Of a stretch of DNA of 64,000 bases, positions 7,108-15,154 are shown piece by piece (positions within the stretch are counted from its first letter, which is position 1; every line of letters starts with the position of its first letter). Source of the stretch: Hellea sp. (lineage in GTDB: Bacteria; Pseudomonadota; Alphaproteobacteria; Caulobacterales; Maricaulaceae); the NCBI GenBank assembly GCA_028224375.1, contig JAOIVW010000015.1, positions 1 through 64,000 on the forward strand, read 5' to 3'. Position numbers and translations under genes: made by a program. Below the pieces are notes generated by a model. It did not search any database and was not told the DNA's origin. It saw only the letters and a program-made list of their open reading frames with translations.

Positions 7108-9432
7108 CTAAAACCCAAACAATCCCGCGAACATTGTCCCGCCGACTATGGCGAGCGCGACGACTGTTCTTAGCAGGGACGGGATTAGGCCGTGGGCGAG
7201 TTGGAAGCGGTTCCACAGGTCGAGTTTCTTTTGCAGGACATATTCCTCGCCCGAGAGCAATGTCGGATAGTCTTGGGCGCATTTGCCTGAGGCGGGCGCA
7301 GGCGGCGGTGTTGTCCCATTTTTGTAATGTGTTTTCAATGTCGCTTCAGACTCCAACAAATCTTCCAAGAAAATATTATGCAGAGTTAGAAGCACATGTT
7401 CGAAATGGCCCATCATCTTAGACGCTTCTTGGCACCATTGCGGCCAGTTTTTCTTATCGACAGGCGCGAAGTCAAAGACGGGAGTGGACTCGGCCCAAGA
7501 CTTTATGCCCAGCTCCTTATTGATTTTTTCGGAAAATTCTAACTGCCCCAGTTTTTCAGAGACATTACGCATGACGATATTTGTATTTCGGCACACTTTC
7601 ATAATGCGTTTCTTTTCGAAATGTCCAATCTTGCCATCGGCGGTAATGACCTGCCACGTATTGACGAGCAACGCCTGTTCATTTTGGACATGGGCGAGCA
7701 GGTGGTCACTGCAATGAAGTATCTCAAGCGTATTGCGCAGATATTCTGGCCAGCCGCTTTGATATTTTTCCGCGATTTGCATATAGGTCGCGCGGCAATC
7801 AGCTTCGTGCTGCATGAGCTTTTCGAGGGCGTGGCCCTTCTCATGTTGGATATCTTCGATGACTTCGGGAATTTCATCTTTGCTGATGTCCTCGCCTCGG
7901 TGACGCATGACCCCGCCTGAGGGCTTAAGCTCGCCGCTCATTAGGGCTTTTAGGGTCGCGGCTTCGCTCTCCAGATTGCGCACGGTTTTCAAATCGGCAT
8001 TGATGGTTTCAGGATAGAGCATATCCAGATTTATGTTTCCGGCAGAAACATTGGCCATCTCAAACATCTGGGTGACACTGCCAAAATCACGCACAGGACT
8101 GCGGCCCAAATAGGCGCCGCGATATTCAGGCGAATAAGAAATATTGGCGAAATTCTTCGCTACTGCTTCCACGGGGGAGGCCTTTATAAAATCCTTCGTC
8201 GTCTCAGGGTTATAAATTTTTAGGCTAAGATCACGGCGCAGCTTCTCCGGCTCTTTAAATAAAAGCCAGGCCGAGCGGTCATCTTTGACGGCTTTGACAT
8301 AGACCGTTTTGGCGTTTGACTCGCGGTCTGAATTGGGCGGATGAGTTGACCACATTTGCGGCGGACGCGCGGTCTCATTCTCGAACACGCGGTGCGCCTC
8401 TTCATTGCCGGTTGGCAGGGGCGGCTGACCATAGCTTTTATCGTCCAGAACACGGCGCATCTCGCCAATGGTTTCAGTTTGCGCATGGAAGAGATCATGG
8501 ATGAGCTCTCCGCGTCCTGCGGCTTGGTCGGCGACATTCATCGCGGTGCGCCAAGCTTGGTCGGCGGCTTGTAATTTATAAAGCGCGTTAATCAGCGCGT
8601 CACTGCCCGTCACGGAGACGGCGACAAGGTCGGCGTTAAATTCCATCTCGCGGCTTAGCGCGCGCTCGGCAATAATCACAATCTTAAACAGCGTATCCAT
8701 CAGGGAGCGCAAGGACCATAAGATAAGCCCCAATATCCAGCCTATCCACGCAATGCGCAGATCAATGCTGGAGATAAAGCGCACAATAGAATCGAGCCAA
8801 TCGCGCACGCTCACCATATGGGCGATGATTTGCTGGGCGACATAAACCCAGCGCCCGACCATCATAGAGTTCTGCGCAAAATGCCCGAACTCATGGGCGA
8901 GGACGGCTTTTAATTCGGTGAGGGTCAGAACATTGACCAAACCCAGCCCGATAATCAGGTTCTTCTTGGACGGGAAAATCAGGTTGAGCAGGGACAAATC
9001 GTAAAACACGGCGGCATTGACTTCGGAGGTAATGAATACGCGGTGCGGCTTGGGCGCGCCAATTTCATCAGCGAGTTGATGCAGAAATCCATAAAGCTCA
9101 GGCTGCTCACTTTGCGTGACTTCAATGCCGTTGGGGTTGCCCATCTTGCGCATCGAGAAGAGCGATTTGAGCATAAAAACGGTCAAAATCGCCGAGCATA
9201 AAAACAGGATGGCGCTGCCAATATTAAAGTCAGTCCCCGACGGACCAACAATGCCCATGGCGGTTTTATAAGTAATAAAGGCAAAGCCCGCGAGCAGCGC
9301 CAAATAAATTACCATGAACCCGACAAGGCCCATCATAGCGAGCCACGCCTGACGCTTATAACTCGATTTCGCCGCAGTAAGGTCGCGCGGAACATCGCTC
9401 GGACTCGCCGGATATAAGCTAGCAACTGACAT
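7108..9432 (-). CDS. large integral-membrane M48-family metalloprotease
   Basis: This protein of about 774 residues has two strong membrane segments near residues 35-60 and 80-100. The M48 zinc site HEFGHFAQNS lies near residues 178-187, with two further hydrophobic segments after it. EMEFNADLVAV supplies the third zinc ligand. A long hydrophilic region and a C-terminal hydrophobic segment (SLLRTVVALAIVGGTMFAGL) complete it. M48 relatives such as HtpX degrade misfolded membrane proteins; this one is far larger, so the substrate may differ. I choose the ATG at 9432 because GGGGAG lies six bases upstream. An in-frame ATG at 9471 lacks a site. Confidence 0.85.
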   Translation of the reverse strand: MSVASLYPASPSDVPRDLTAAKSSYKRQAWLAMMGLVGFMVIYLALLAGFAFITYKTAMGIVGPSGTDFNIGSAILFLCSAILTVFMLKSLFSMRKMGNPNGIEVTQSEQPELYGFLHQLADEIGAPKPHRVFITSEVNAAVFYDLSLLNLIFPSKKNLIIGLGLVNVLTLTELKAVLAHEFGHFAQNSMMVGRWVYVAQQIIAHMVSVRDWLDSIVRFISSIDLRIAWIGWILGLILWSLRSLMDTLFKIVIIAERALSREMEFNADLVAVSVTGSDALINALYKLQAADQAWRTAMNVADQAAGRGELIHDLFHAQTETIGEMRRVLDDKSYGQPPLPTGNEEAHRVFENETARPPQMWSTHPPNSDRESNAKTVYVKAVKDDRSAWLLFKEPEKLRRDLSLKIYNPETTKDFIKASPVEAVAKNFANISYSPEYRGAYLGRSPVRDFGSVTQMFEMANVSAGNINLDMLYPETINADLKTVRNLESEAATLKALMSGELKPSGGVMRHRGEDISKDEIPEVIEDIQHEKGHALEKLMQHEADCRATYMQIAEKYQSGWPEYLRNTLEILHCSDHLLAHVQNEQALLVNTWQVITADGKIGHFEKKRIMKVCRNTNIVMRNVSEKLGQLEFSEKINKELGIKSWAESTPVFDFAPVDKKNWPQWCQEASKMMGHFEHVLLTLHNIFLEDLLESEATLKTHYKNGTTPPPAPASGKCAQDYPTLLSGEEYVLQKKLDLWNRFQLAHGLIPSLLRTVVALAIVGGTMFAGLFGF

Positions 9433-9440
9433 ATTAATCT

Positions 9441-9459
9441 CCCCAAATTTATATTGGGG
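9441..9459 (-). promoter_or_regulatory. hairpin enclosing the ribosome-binding site of the M48 gene
   Basis: CCCCAA at 9441-9446 pairs with TTGGGG at 9454-9459 across a seven-base AT loop. In the transcript of the M48 gene the GGGG of its Shine-Dalgarno sequence is one arm, so the stem could hide the site. The sequence shows the pairing; a thermosensor-like role is inference. Confidence 0.4.
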
Positions 9460-9561
9460 GGATTTAAACATACTGTAGCTGCAAGTGCAAAATATTCCGA
9501 ATTAAAATGAGGGGTGCTCTTATCGGCAGATGTTTAAAAGATGTAGGAGCGCTAACTCACG

Positions 9562-9714
9562 CCCGTCATTGCAAGACCCCGTTCTTGCAACCCATCTCCT
9601 GCCGTTTCCTCATAATACTATGGCACATGGAGATAGCGCGGGTGATGGGTTACAAGATAGGAGCGTGAAGATTTGATTGATAATCAAATTAGCGGATGGT
9701 CTTGTAATGACGGG
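9562..9714. repeat. paired REP-type/MITE-like element with 17-bp terminal inverted repeats
   Basis: The ends are CCCGTCATTGCAAGACC (9562-9578) and its inverted copy at 9698-9714, differing at one base. The left unit folds TTGCAAGA, loop CCCCGT, TCTTGCAA and is followed by CCCA. The right unit has the same layout with TTACAAGA and TCTTGTAA. A perfect stem ATTTGATT/AATCAAAT lies inside the right unit (9671-9689). The outer CGTCATT and AACCCA match the element at 6983-7091, while the stem bases are different yet still complementary. There is no coding capacity, so any movement would need a transposase encoded elsewhere. Confidence 0.75.
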
Positions 9715-9793
9715 GGAGAGGGAGTCCTATCTAACCCTGTATCTCTTCAAAAATTATATATTCTGACTATTTTACTCAACTAAAAAAAGTTGG

Positions 9794-10504
9794 CTAGTTT
9801 TTGATTTCAAATTTAAAGACGAAGATAGCGGCGCGACTGGTTTCATCTTTTTTATAACCGCAGAGTTTGAAGTTTGAACCTACAGTGATACCTTTACCTA
9901 CATGTTGTTGAATTTTTGCATGTAGTTTATTGTGCCTTGCCTTCAACTTCGTCTTAGCTGAGCGTTTGTCGGAGACGTTCCCAATATCAGTTATCACGAC
10001 ATAGTAACCATTTTCTACTGTTCCCAAGCCTGACTTTTTGCCTGCCTCTCGTAATAAGCGTTTAATTCTGTTCACGTCAGCTTTAAAAGTGCTGACGGAC
10101 TCTCCGCGCGTCTTAACTTCGATTACGGATACTGGATACCACCATTGGTCGGGCTCCTCAATCCAGATAGAAATATCAGCTCTGCCAGCAGATCTAAGAT
10201 CATGGTGCGGCCGTCCTCGTTTGGTTGTATTTGAATGGCTCCTGATATCTGAAACAGAATTTTCAAGAAGGACGTAGGCACTTTTTTCTAATTTATTATA
10301 GTATTTTTTATAGTGTCTATGAAGGGTTTTAGCTATTGAGGTGGTGTACCAATATTCTGGCGTTTGTTTGACCCAGCACTCACCGTCAGACATTTCATAG
10401 TAAAGTTCAAACGCAGACCTTGAAGCTTTCAAGATTTTTTTCGTAACTTCACAGTCCATTTTTTGATTGAAGTTAAGATTTTTAGATTTTTTCGCTTTAG
10501 TCAC
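9794..10504 (-). CDS. hypothetical protein with a candidate PD-(D/E)XK nuclease core
   Basis: The 236-residue basic protein is rich in Lys and AT-rich in coding sequence, unlike its neighbours. The stretch GRADISIWI, about nine residues, then PVSVIEVKTRG fits the D...ExK pattern of PD-(D/E)XK endonucleases, and an all-helical N-terminal half precedes it. The GTG start follows the parE stop directly (TAG then GTG), implying coupled expression from the parE transcript. A REP-type element lies just downstream. Low GC and odd location suggest acquisition. I do not recognise the exact family; a restriction or defence nuclease is only a hypothesis. Confidence 0.55.
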   Translation of the reverse strand: MTKAKKSKNLNFNQKMDCEVTKKILKASRSAFELYYEMSDGECWVKQTPEYWYTTSIAKTLHRHYKKYYNKLEKSAYVLLENSVSDIRSHSNTTKRGRPHHDLRSAGRADISIWIEEPDQWWYPVSVIEVKTRGESVSTFKADVNRIKRLLREAGKKSGLGTVENGYYVVITDIGNVSDKRSAKTKLKARHNKLHAKIQQHVGKGITVGSNFKLCGYKKDETSRAAIFVFKFEIKN

Positions 10505-12457
10505 CTAAACATCCACTTCTTCAACAAATTGGGCGTGTTCTTGGATGAATTCAAATCGCAGGTCTGCGCGTTTGCCCATGAGGGTTTCTACGAGGCTTTC
10601 TGTTGTTGTGAGTTCTTCGCGGTCTATTGTTATGCGCGCGAGCTGCCTTGTTTTGGGGTCCATTGTTGTGACCTTTAGCTGGGCGGGGTTCATTTCGCCT
10701 AGGCCTTTAAAGCGGCCTATGTCGACTTTGGCTGCGCCTTTGAAAACGGTCTGCATCAGCTCTTCACGGTGCTCATCGTCAATGGCGTAAACCGTTTTGT
10801 TTTTCTGCGTCATTTTATAGAGCGGCGGCATGGCCATATAGAGGCGGCCCGCATCAATGAGGCCCGGCGTGTAGCGATAGAAGAAGGTAATCAGCAGCGC
10901 CGCAATATGCGCTCCGTCCACATCGGCATCTGTCATGATAACGACGCGTTCATAGCGCAAATCATCGACTTCGAATTTCTTGCCAAGACCTACGCCCAGC
11001 GCGGTGCAGAGATCGCTAATCTCATTATTGGCTTGGATTTTCGCCATAGTCGCGGATTCGACGTTGAGGATTTTACCCTTGAGTGGAAGAATGGCTTGGG
11101 TCTCGCGGGAGCGGGCTTGCTTAGCGGAGCCGCCCGCGGAGTCGCCCTCGACGATAAAGATCTCCGTGTCGTCCGAGCCTTTGCGCGAACAGTCGGCGAG
11201 CTTACCGGGCAGTCGTAGTTTCTTGGTCGCGGTTTTGCGGCGCACATCGCGGGCCTTGCGGCGTTTGACCCGCTCATCCGCGCGTTCAATCGCCCATTCG
11301 AGCAGCTTGGTGGCGTCTTTGGGCGAACTGGCGAGCCAGTGATCAAAGGGATCGCGCACGGCATTTTCGACCATGCGCGTGGCTTCGGTATTGGACAGGC
11401 GGTCTTTGGTCTGGCCTTGAAATTCAGGGTTCTTGATGAAACAAGAGACGAGCGCGCCTGCGCCAAACATAACGTCGTCAGGGGTGACGTGGCTGACCTT
11501 TTTGCCCATGCCCGCAATATCGGCATAGGCACGCAGGCCTTTGGTGATGGCGGCGCGAAGACCTGCTTCATGGGTGCCGCCGCCCGCTGTTGGGACGGTG
11601 TTACAATAAGAGCGCACAAAGCTATCGGCCTCGCCGTAACCTTCGGGTGACCAGCTAATGGCCCATTCGACGCGGCCATGTCCTGTTTGTTTTTTCGTGC
11701 GGCCCGCAAATATTTGGGAGGTGATGGTCGCTTTGGTGCCTAGCGTTTCGGTCAGGTAATCGGCGAGACCTGCCGGGAAATGGAAGACGGCTTGATTGGG
11801 AATTTGGTCGAGCTCTTTGACGAGGGACGGGTCGCACTTCCAGCGGATTTCCACGCCGGGCTGAAGATAGGCTTTGGCGCGGGCCATGCGGAAAATACGC
11901 CCGGCTTTAAACTTAGCTTTGGGGCCGAAAATTTCAGGATCAGGATGGAAGCTAACTTTGGTGCCGCGGCGATTATTAATCGGGCCGAGGTCTTTAATCT
12001 TGCCTTTCGGCTTACCTTTGGAAAATTCCATCTTGTAGAGTTTTTTATTCTTGGCGACTTCGACCTCAAGATAATCGGACAGCGCATTGACGACGGAAAC
12101 GCCGACGCCGTGAAGCCCGCCTGAGGTCTCGTAAGCGCCTTCCTTAAATTTACCGCCGGAGTGGAGCTCGGTTAGGATAACTTCGAGCGCTGATTTTTTC
12201 GGAAACTTAGGATGCGGGCCAACAGGAATACCGCGGCCATTATCTGAGACCGAGAGGATACCGTCTTTATTCAGCTCAACCTCAATACGCGTGGCGTGAC
12301 CCGCTACGGCTTCGTCCATCGAGTTATCAATGACTTCGGCGAAGAGGTGATGCAGGGCGCGATCATCCGTCCCGCCAATATACATGCCGGGGCGCAAGCG
12401 CACAGGTTCAAGCCCTTCAAGCACCTGAATCGAACTGGCATCATACTTATCTGTCAT
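10505..12457 (-). CDS. parE: DNA topoisomerase IV subunit B
   Basis: This 650-residue protein has the GHKL ATPase domain (EVIDNSMDEA, DNGRGIPVG, GLHGVGVSVVNALS), the S5-like transducer domain, and the TOPRIM domain (FIVEGDSAGGSAKQ and DADVDGAHI). The length and the absence of the GyrB C-terminal insertion favour ParE over GyrB. With ParC it decatenates daughter chromosomes using ATP. I start at the ATG at 12457 (MTDKYDASSIQVLEGLEPVR); the longer frame starts with a TTG at 12496 and adds no conserved sequence. It lies 70 bases after glnE on the same strand. Confidence 0.95.
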   Translation of the reverse strand: MTDKYDASSIQVLEGLEPVRLRPGMYIGGTDDRALHHLFAEVIDNSMDEAVAGHATRIEVELNKDGILSVSDNGRGIPVGPHPKFPKKSALEVILTELHSGGKFKEGAYETSGGLHGVGVSVVNALSDYLEVEVAKNKKLYKMEFSKGKPKGKIKDLGPINNRRGTKVSFHPDPEIFGPKAKFKAGRIFRMARAKAYLQPGVEIRWKCDPSLVKELDQIPNQAVFHFPAGLADYLTETLGTKATITSQIFAGRTKKQTGHGRVEWAISWSPEGYGEADSFVRSYCNTVPTAGGGTHEAGLRAAITKGLRAYADIAGMGKKVSHVTPDDVMFGAGALVSCFIKNPEFQGQTKDRLSNTEATRMVENAVRDPFDHWLASSPKDATKLLEWAIERADERVKRRKARDVRRKTATKKLRLPGKLADCSRKGSDDTEIFIVEGDSAGGSAKQARSRETQAILPLKGKILNVESATMAKIQANNEISDLCTALGVGLGKKFEVDDLRYERVVIMTDADVDGAHIAALLITFFYRYTPGLIDAGRLYMAMPPLYKMTQKNKTVYAIDDEHREELMQTVFKGAAKVDIGRFKGLGEMNPAQLKVTTMDPKTRQLARITIDREELTTTESLVETLMGKRADLRFEFIQEHAQFVEEVDV

Positions 12458-12527
12458 TATAGAATCTGTGAGGGTTAAAAGTGAATCAGTCGCCAATATG
12501 AATCATCCACGCGCAGGGGCAAGGACT

Positions 12528-15152
12528 TTATCCGTCCGTCCACAGAATACGCGCAGATTCGTACTGACGAGGCAGAGTGACCTTAGAAAACAGGGTGTCA
12601 TAAAAGGCTTGAACCCTAATAGCGTGTTTGGATTGCAGCGCCGCAATATCGCTCAGGCTCTCAGCCCCGAATTGCGCCAAGACATTGTCCTTATAAAAGG
12701 TCGGAATATCGGTGAGGGGGCGGCTCGTTAAGCCCAGTAAGCGTTCCCAAAGCTGTAGCTTTGACCAGAATAAAATGCTGCCCTCAAAGAGCGCCGCATC
12801 CATTCCTAAGAGGCGGTAGCAATTTTGCGTATATTCGGCTTGCATTAATCCGCCGGGACGCAGCTTGGAATTGAAATGGTCAAGCGGCGTGTCTGTGACC
12901 CGCTGGCTCTCGATCAATTCCCACATGGATTTCGCGTCTTTGAGAAATTGCTCTTTCTCGCGCGGCTGGGCCAGAATTGCGTCGCGCTTATCGAGCACGG
13001 CTTGGCCGAGGGATTTATCGCCCGCAACAATACGCGAATGGGCGAGGGCGATATGCTCCCAATTATGAGCGCGGCTTTTGTGGTGATCCGCAAAGCTTGA
13101 GAGCTTGACCGCAGGCGGGCCTGAGCGCCCTGATGGCCGTAGCCGCATATCGAGCTCATAGGCTATCCCTTCGGAGAGTTTAGCGGTCAGCACAGTTCGT
13201 AGGCGGCGCACGATTTTTTGCGACAGGTCAGGGTCAACGGCGTCTTCAAAGATAAAGACCAGATCAATATCCGAGAGCGGGGCCATGCGCGATGTACCCA
13301 TTTTGCCGAGCCCTAAGACAGTGAGCGGAAGCTGCTCAAGTTCTAAATCCTCAGCAACAATTTTCAACGCGGCCTCAATCGTCATATCGGCGAGGGCGGT
13401 CAATTGCGTTTGCAGCACATCGGCCGTGCCGCCCGTTTTCATAAAGCCCGTATAAGAGATAAAGAGGTTCTCATTGACGAAACGGCGTAGGCGTTCCAGC
13501 CGCGTCTCATAATCATCGGACTGGAAAATAAAACCCGTATCCATGCCTGATGTCGGGGAGAGGAACACGTCGATAATATGCGGCGATTGCTCGAGTAGGA
13601 CCGTCATATGCGGGGAGTAAAGTAAGGGCGGAATCAGCGCGTCGAGCAAAGCGGGTTTGCGCGCGAGCAGATGCAGATATTGCTCAGAGCGCGAGAGGGC
13701 CGAGAAGAATTGGTTTATCCTGACAATGGCGCCGTTCGAGTCGGCGGAGGATTTAAATATTTGTTCCAAGAGCGCTTGCCCAAGGACCTGAAAATCTCGC
13801 CTTGTTTTTAAGCGAGGAAATGCGCCTTCCAGCCATTGTTGGGCGACATCTTTGGCGGCAGGGCCCAAGGCTTTCAAGTCGCCTGCAAAATCAGCAGAAA
13901 TGGAGACTTGCGCATCCCCTGCGTCGAAGACCTTTTCAAACTCCGCATTTACAAAATGCCTGATATCCAAGATGCGCGCACAGAGATTTTGCCAGCTTTG
14001 CTCATCGGTTTCCGCTTCGCCAAGGAGCGTTATAATACGCTGTCTGTCCTCATCTGCAGACGGGACAATATGGGTTTGCTCATTGCGCAGCATTTGAATC
14101 GCGTTTTCCAGACGGCGCAGATAGATATAACACTCTGATAGCTTTTCAGCGGCGGCTGTATCGAGATGGTCGAGCGCAGCTAATTGTTGGAGTGCGGCGA
14201 GCGTATTGGGCGTTCGCAGCTCATATTGCTTTCCGCCCCAGACGAGTTGCTGTGCGTTGGCGATAAATTCTATTTCGCGAATGCCGCCGCTGCCAAGCTT
14301 GACATTAAATCCTATCGCGTCAGGCGTAATGGGCTGCGGTGCTGCGCGTTGTTGGCGCAGGGCTGGGTGCTCAAGATTGATACGGGATTTTAGATGGGCG
14401 AGCTCATCAAGGGCGCGGAAGTCTAAATTTTGCCGCCAGATGAAAGGCGTGATTTGATTTAAAAACGCGCCGCCTGTCTCTTTGTCTCCTGCAATGACTC
14501 GTGCCTTCATCAAGGCCAAGCGGTGCCAGGGCAGGGCGCGAAAAAAATAGAAATCCTGCGCTTTCTCTATCGACATAGAGAGCTGGCTGGCTGAGCTTTC
14601 AGGGCGGAGCCGCCAATCGACCCGCCAGATAAAATCAGGACTGTTGCGCGGCTTTAAAATCTGCCCCATGGCTTTGAGGACTTTATTGACCACATAGCTT
14701 TGCCCCATATGTTCAGGTACGGGCAGTATGTGCGGATCATAATAAGCGATGAGATCTACATCTGAGCTGAAATTTAGATCCAGCCCGCCCAGCTTTCCGA
14801 GGCCGAGAATAAACAGCCCCGGCACATAATCCGGCAAGTTTTTAAGTCTTAGGGATTTGGCTTCTTGATGCCAGGCCGTTTGTAGGGCTGCGTCAGTGGA
14901 CTCTGCGGCGAAGCGGCTTTGTAATTCACCCAGCTCTGCAAAATCATCGGCCTGTTCTAAGGATAAAAGACTCCAGCCCAGAGCGAAACGGGATTTTAAG
15001 TCTAAAAGGGTTTGAGGCGCGTCCGGGCTGCGCGGGTCTAAACCGCTAAGCGCCTGTAAGGCCTCTTGCGCGGTTGTTTTTGTAGGAGGCCCGAAAGTCT
15101 CAACCAGCCCCGAAAGATAGGGGCTGGCCTGAATTTGGTCTTGAGGCGTTAT
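12528..15152 (-). CDS. glnE: bifunctional glutamine synthetase adenylyltransferase/adenylyl-removing enzyme, N-terminus without canonical start
   Basis: Two nucleotidyltransferase domains are present. The removal-type domain has LFILGLGKLGGLDLNFSSDVDLIAY and the transferase-type domain has LTVLGLGKMGTSRMAPLSDIDLVF; both are followed by GlnE helical domains. Conserved sequence including SPYLSGLVE continues upstream to about 15130. In that frame there is no ATG, GTG or TTG between the stop near 15213 and the TTG at 14837, which would begin just before the first catalytic motif. I extend to the ATA at 15152 as the likely 5' limit; the true start could be ATA, ATT or CTG. GlnE controls glutamine synthetase by reversible AMP attachment. 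About 40-50 N-terminal residues of the usual family appear missing, directly against the autotransporter stop. Confidence 0.85.
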   Translation of the reverse strand: MTPQDQIQASPYLSGLVETFGPPTKTTAQEALQALSGLDPRSPDAPQTLLDLKSRFALGWSLLSLEQADDFAELGELQSRFAAESTDAALQTAWHQEAKSLRLKNLPDYVPGLFILGLGKLGGLDLNFSSDVDLIAYYDPHILPVPEHMGQSYVVNKVLKAMGQILKPRNSPDFIWRVDWRLRPESSASQLSMSIEKAQDFYFFRALPWHRLALMKARVIAGDKETGGAFLNQITPFIWRQNLDFRALDELAHLKSRINLEHPALRQQRAAPQPITPDAIGFNVKLGSGGIREIEFIANAQQLVWGGKQYELRTPNTLAALQQLAALDHLDTAAAEKLSECYIYLRRLENAIQMLRNEQTHIVPSADEDRQRIITLLGEAETDEQSWQNLCARILDIRHFVNAEFEKVFDAGDAQVSISADFAGDLKALGPAAKDVAQQWLEGAFPRLKTRRDFQVLGQALLEQIFKSSADSNGAIVRINQFFSALSRSEQYLHLLARKPALLDALIPPLLYSPHMTVLLEQSPHIIDVFLSPTSGMDTGFIFQSDDYETRLERLRRFVNENLFISYTGFMKTGGTADVLQTQLTALADMTIEAALKIVAEDLELEQLPLTVLGLGKMGTSRMAPLSDIDLVFIFEDAVDPDLSQKIVRRLRTVLTAKLSEGIAYELDMRLRPSGRSGPPAVKLSSFADHHKSRAHNWEHIALAHSRIVAGDKSLGQAVLDKRDAILAQPREKEQFLKDAKSMWELIESQRVTDTPLDHFNSKLRPGGLMQAEYTQNCYRLLGMDAALFEGSILFWSKLQLWERLLGLTSRPLTDIPTFYKDNVLAQFGAESLSDIAALQSKHAIRVQAFYDTLFSKVTLPRQYESARILWTDG

Positions 15153-15154
15153 GC

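Larger units (their letters stand above)
9433..9793. other. 361-bp intergenic region before the M48 gene
   Basis: Apart from the ribosome-site hairpin at 9441-9459 and the REP-type element at 9562-9714, I see no open frame or RNA gene here. The stretch after 9715 is AT-rich and runs into the 3' end of the nuclease-like gene. Confidence 0.6.

Noticed and set aside
9562-9714. Insertion sequence
   Set aside because: Terminal inverted repeats are present but the 153-bp element has no transposase frame, so it is treated as REP/MITE-like.
10990-11709. Minus-strand open frame of 239 codons in parE
   Set aside because: It is a shifted frame of parE with Pro/Ala/Arg-rich low-complexity product.
12458-12496. 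TTG start giving a parE protein longer by 13 residues
   Set aside because: The ATG at 12457 is at the conserved N-terminal position of ParE, and the extension has no conserved residues.
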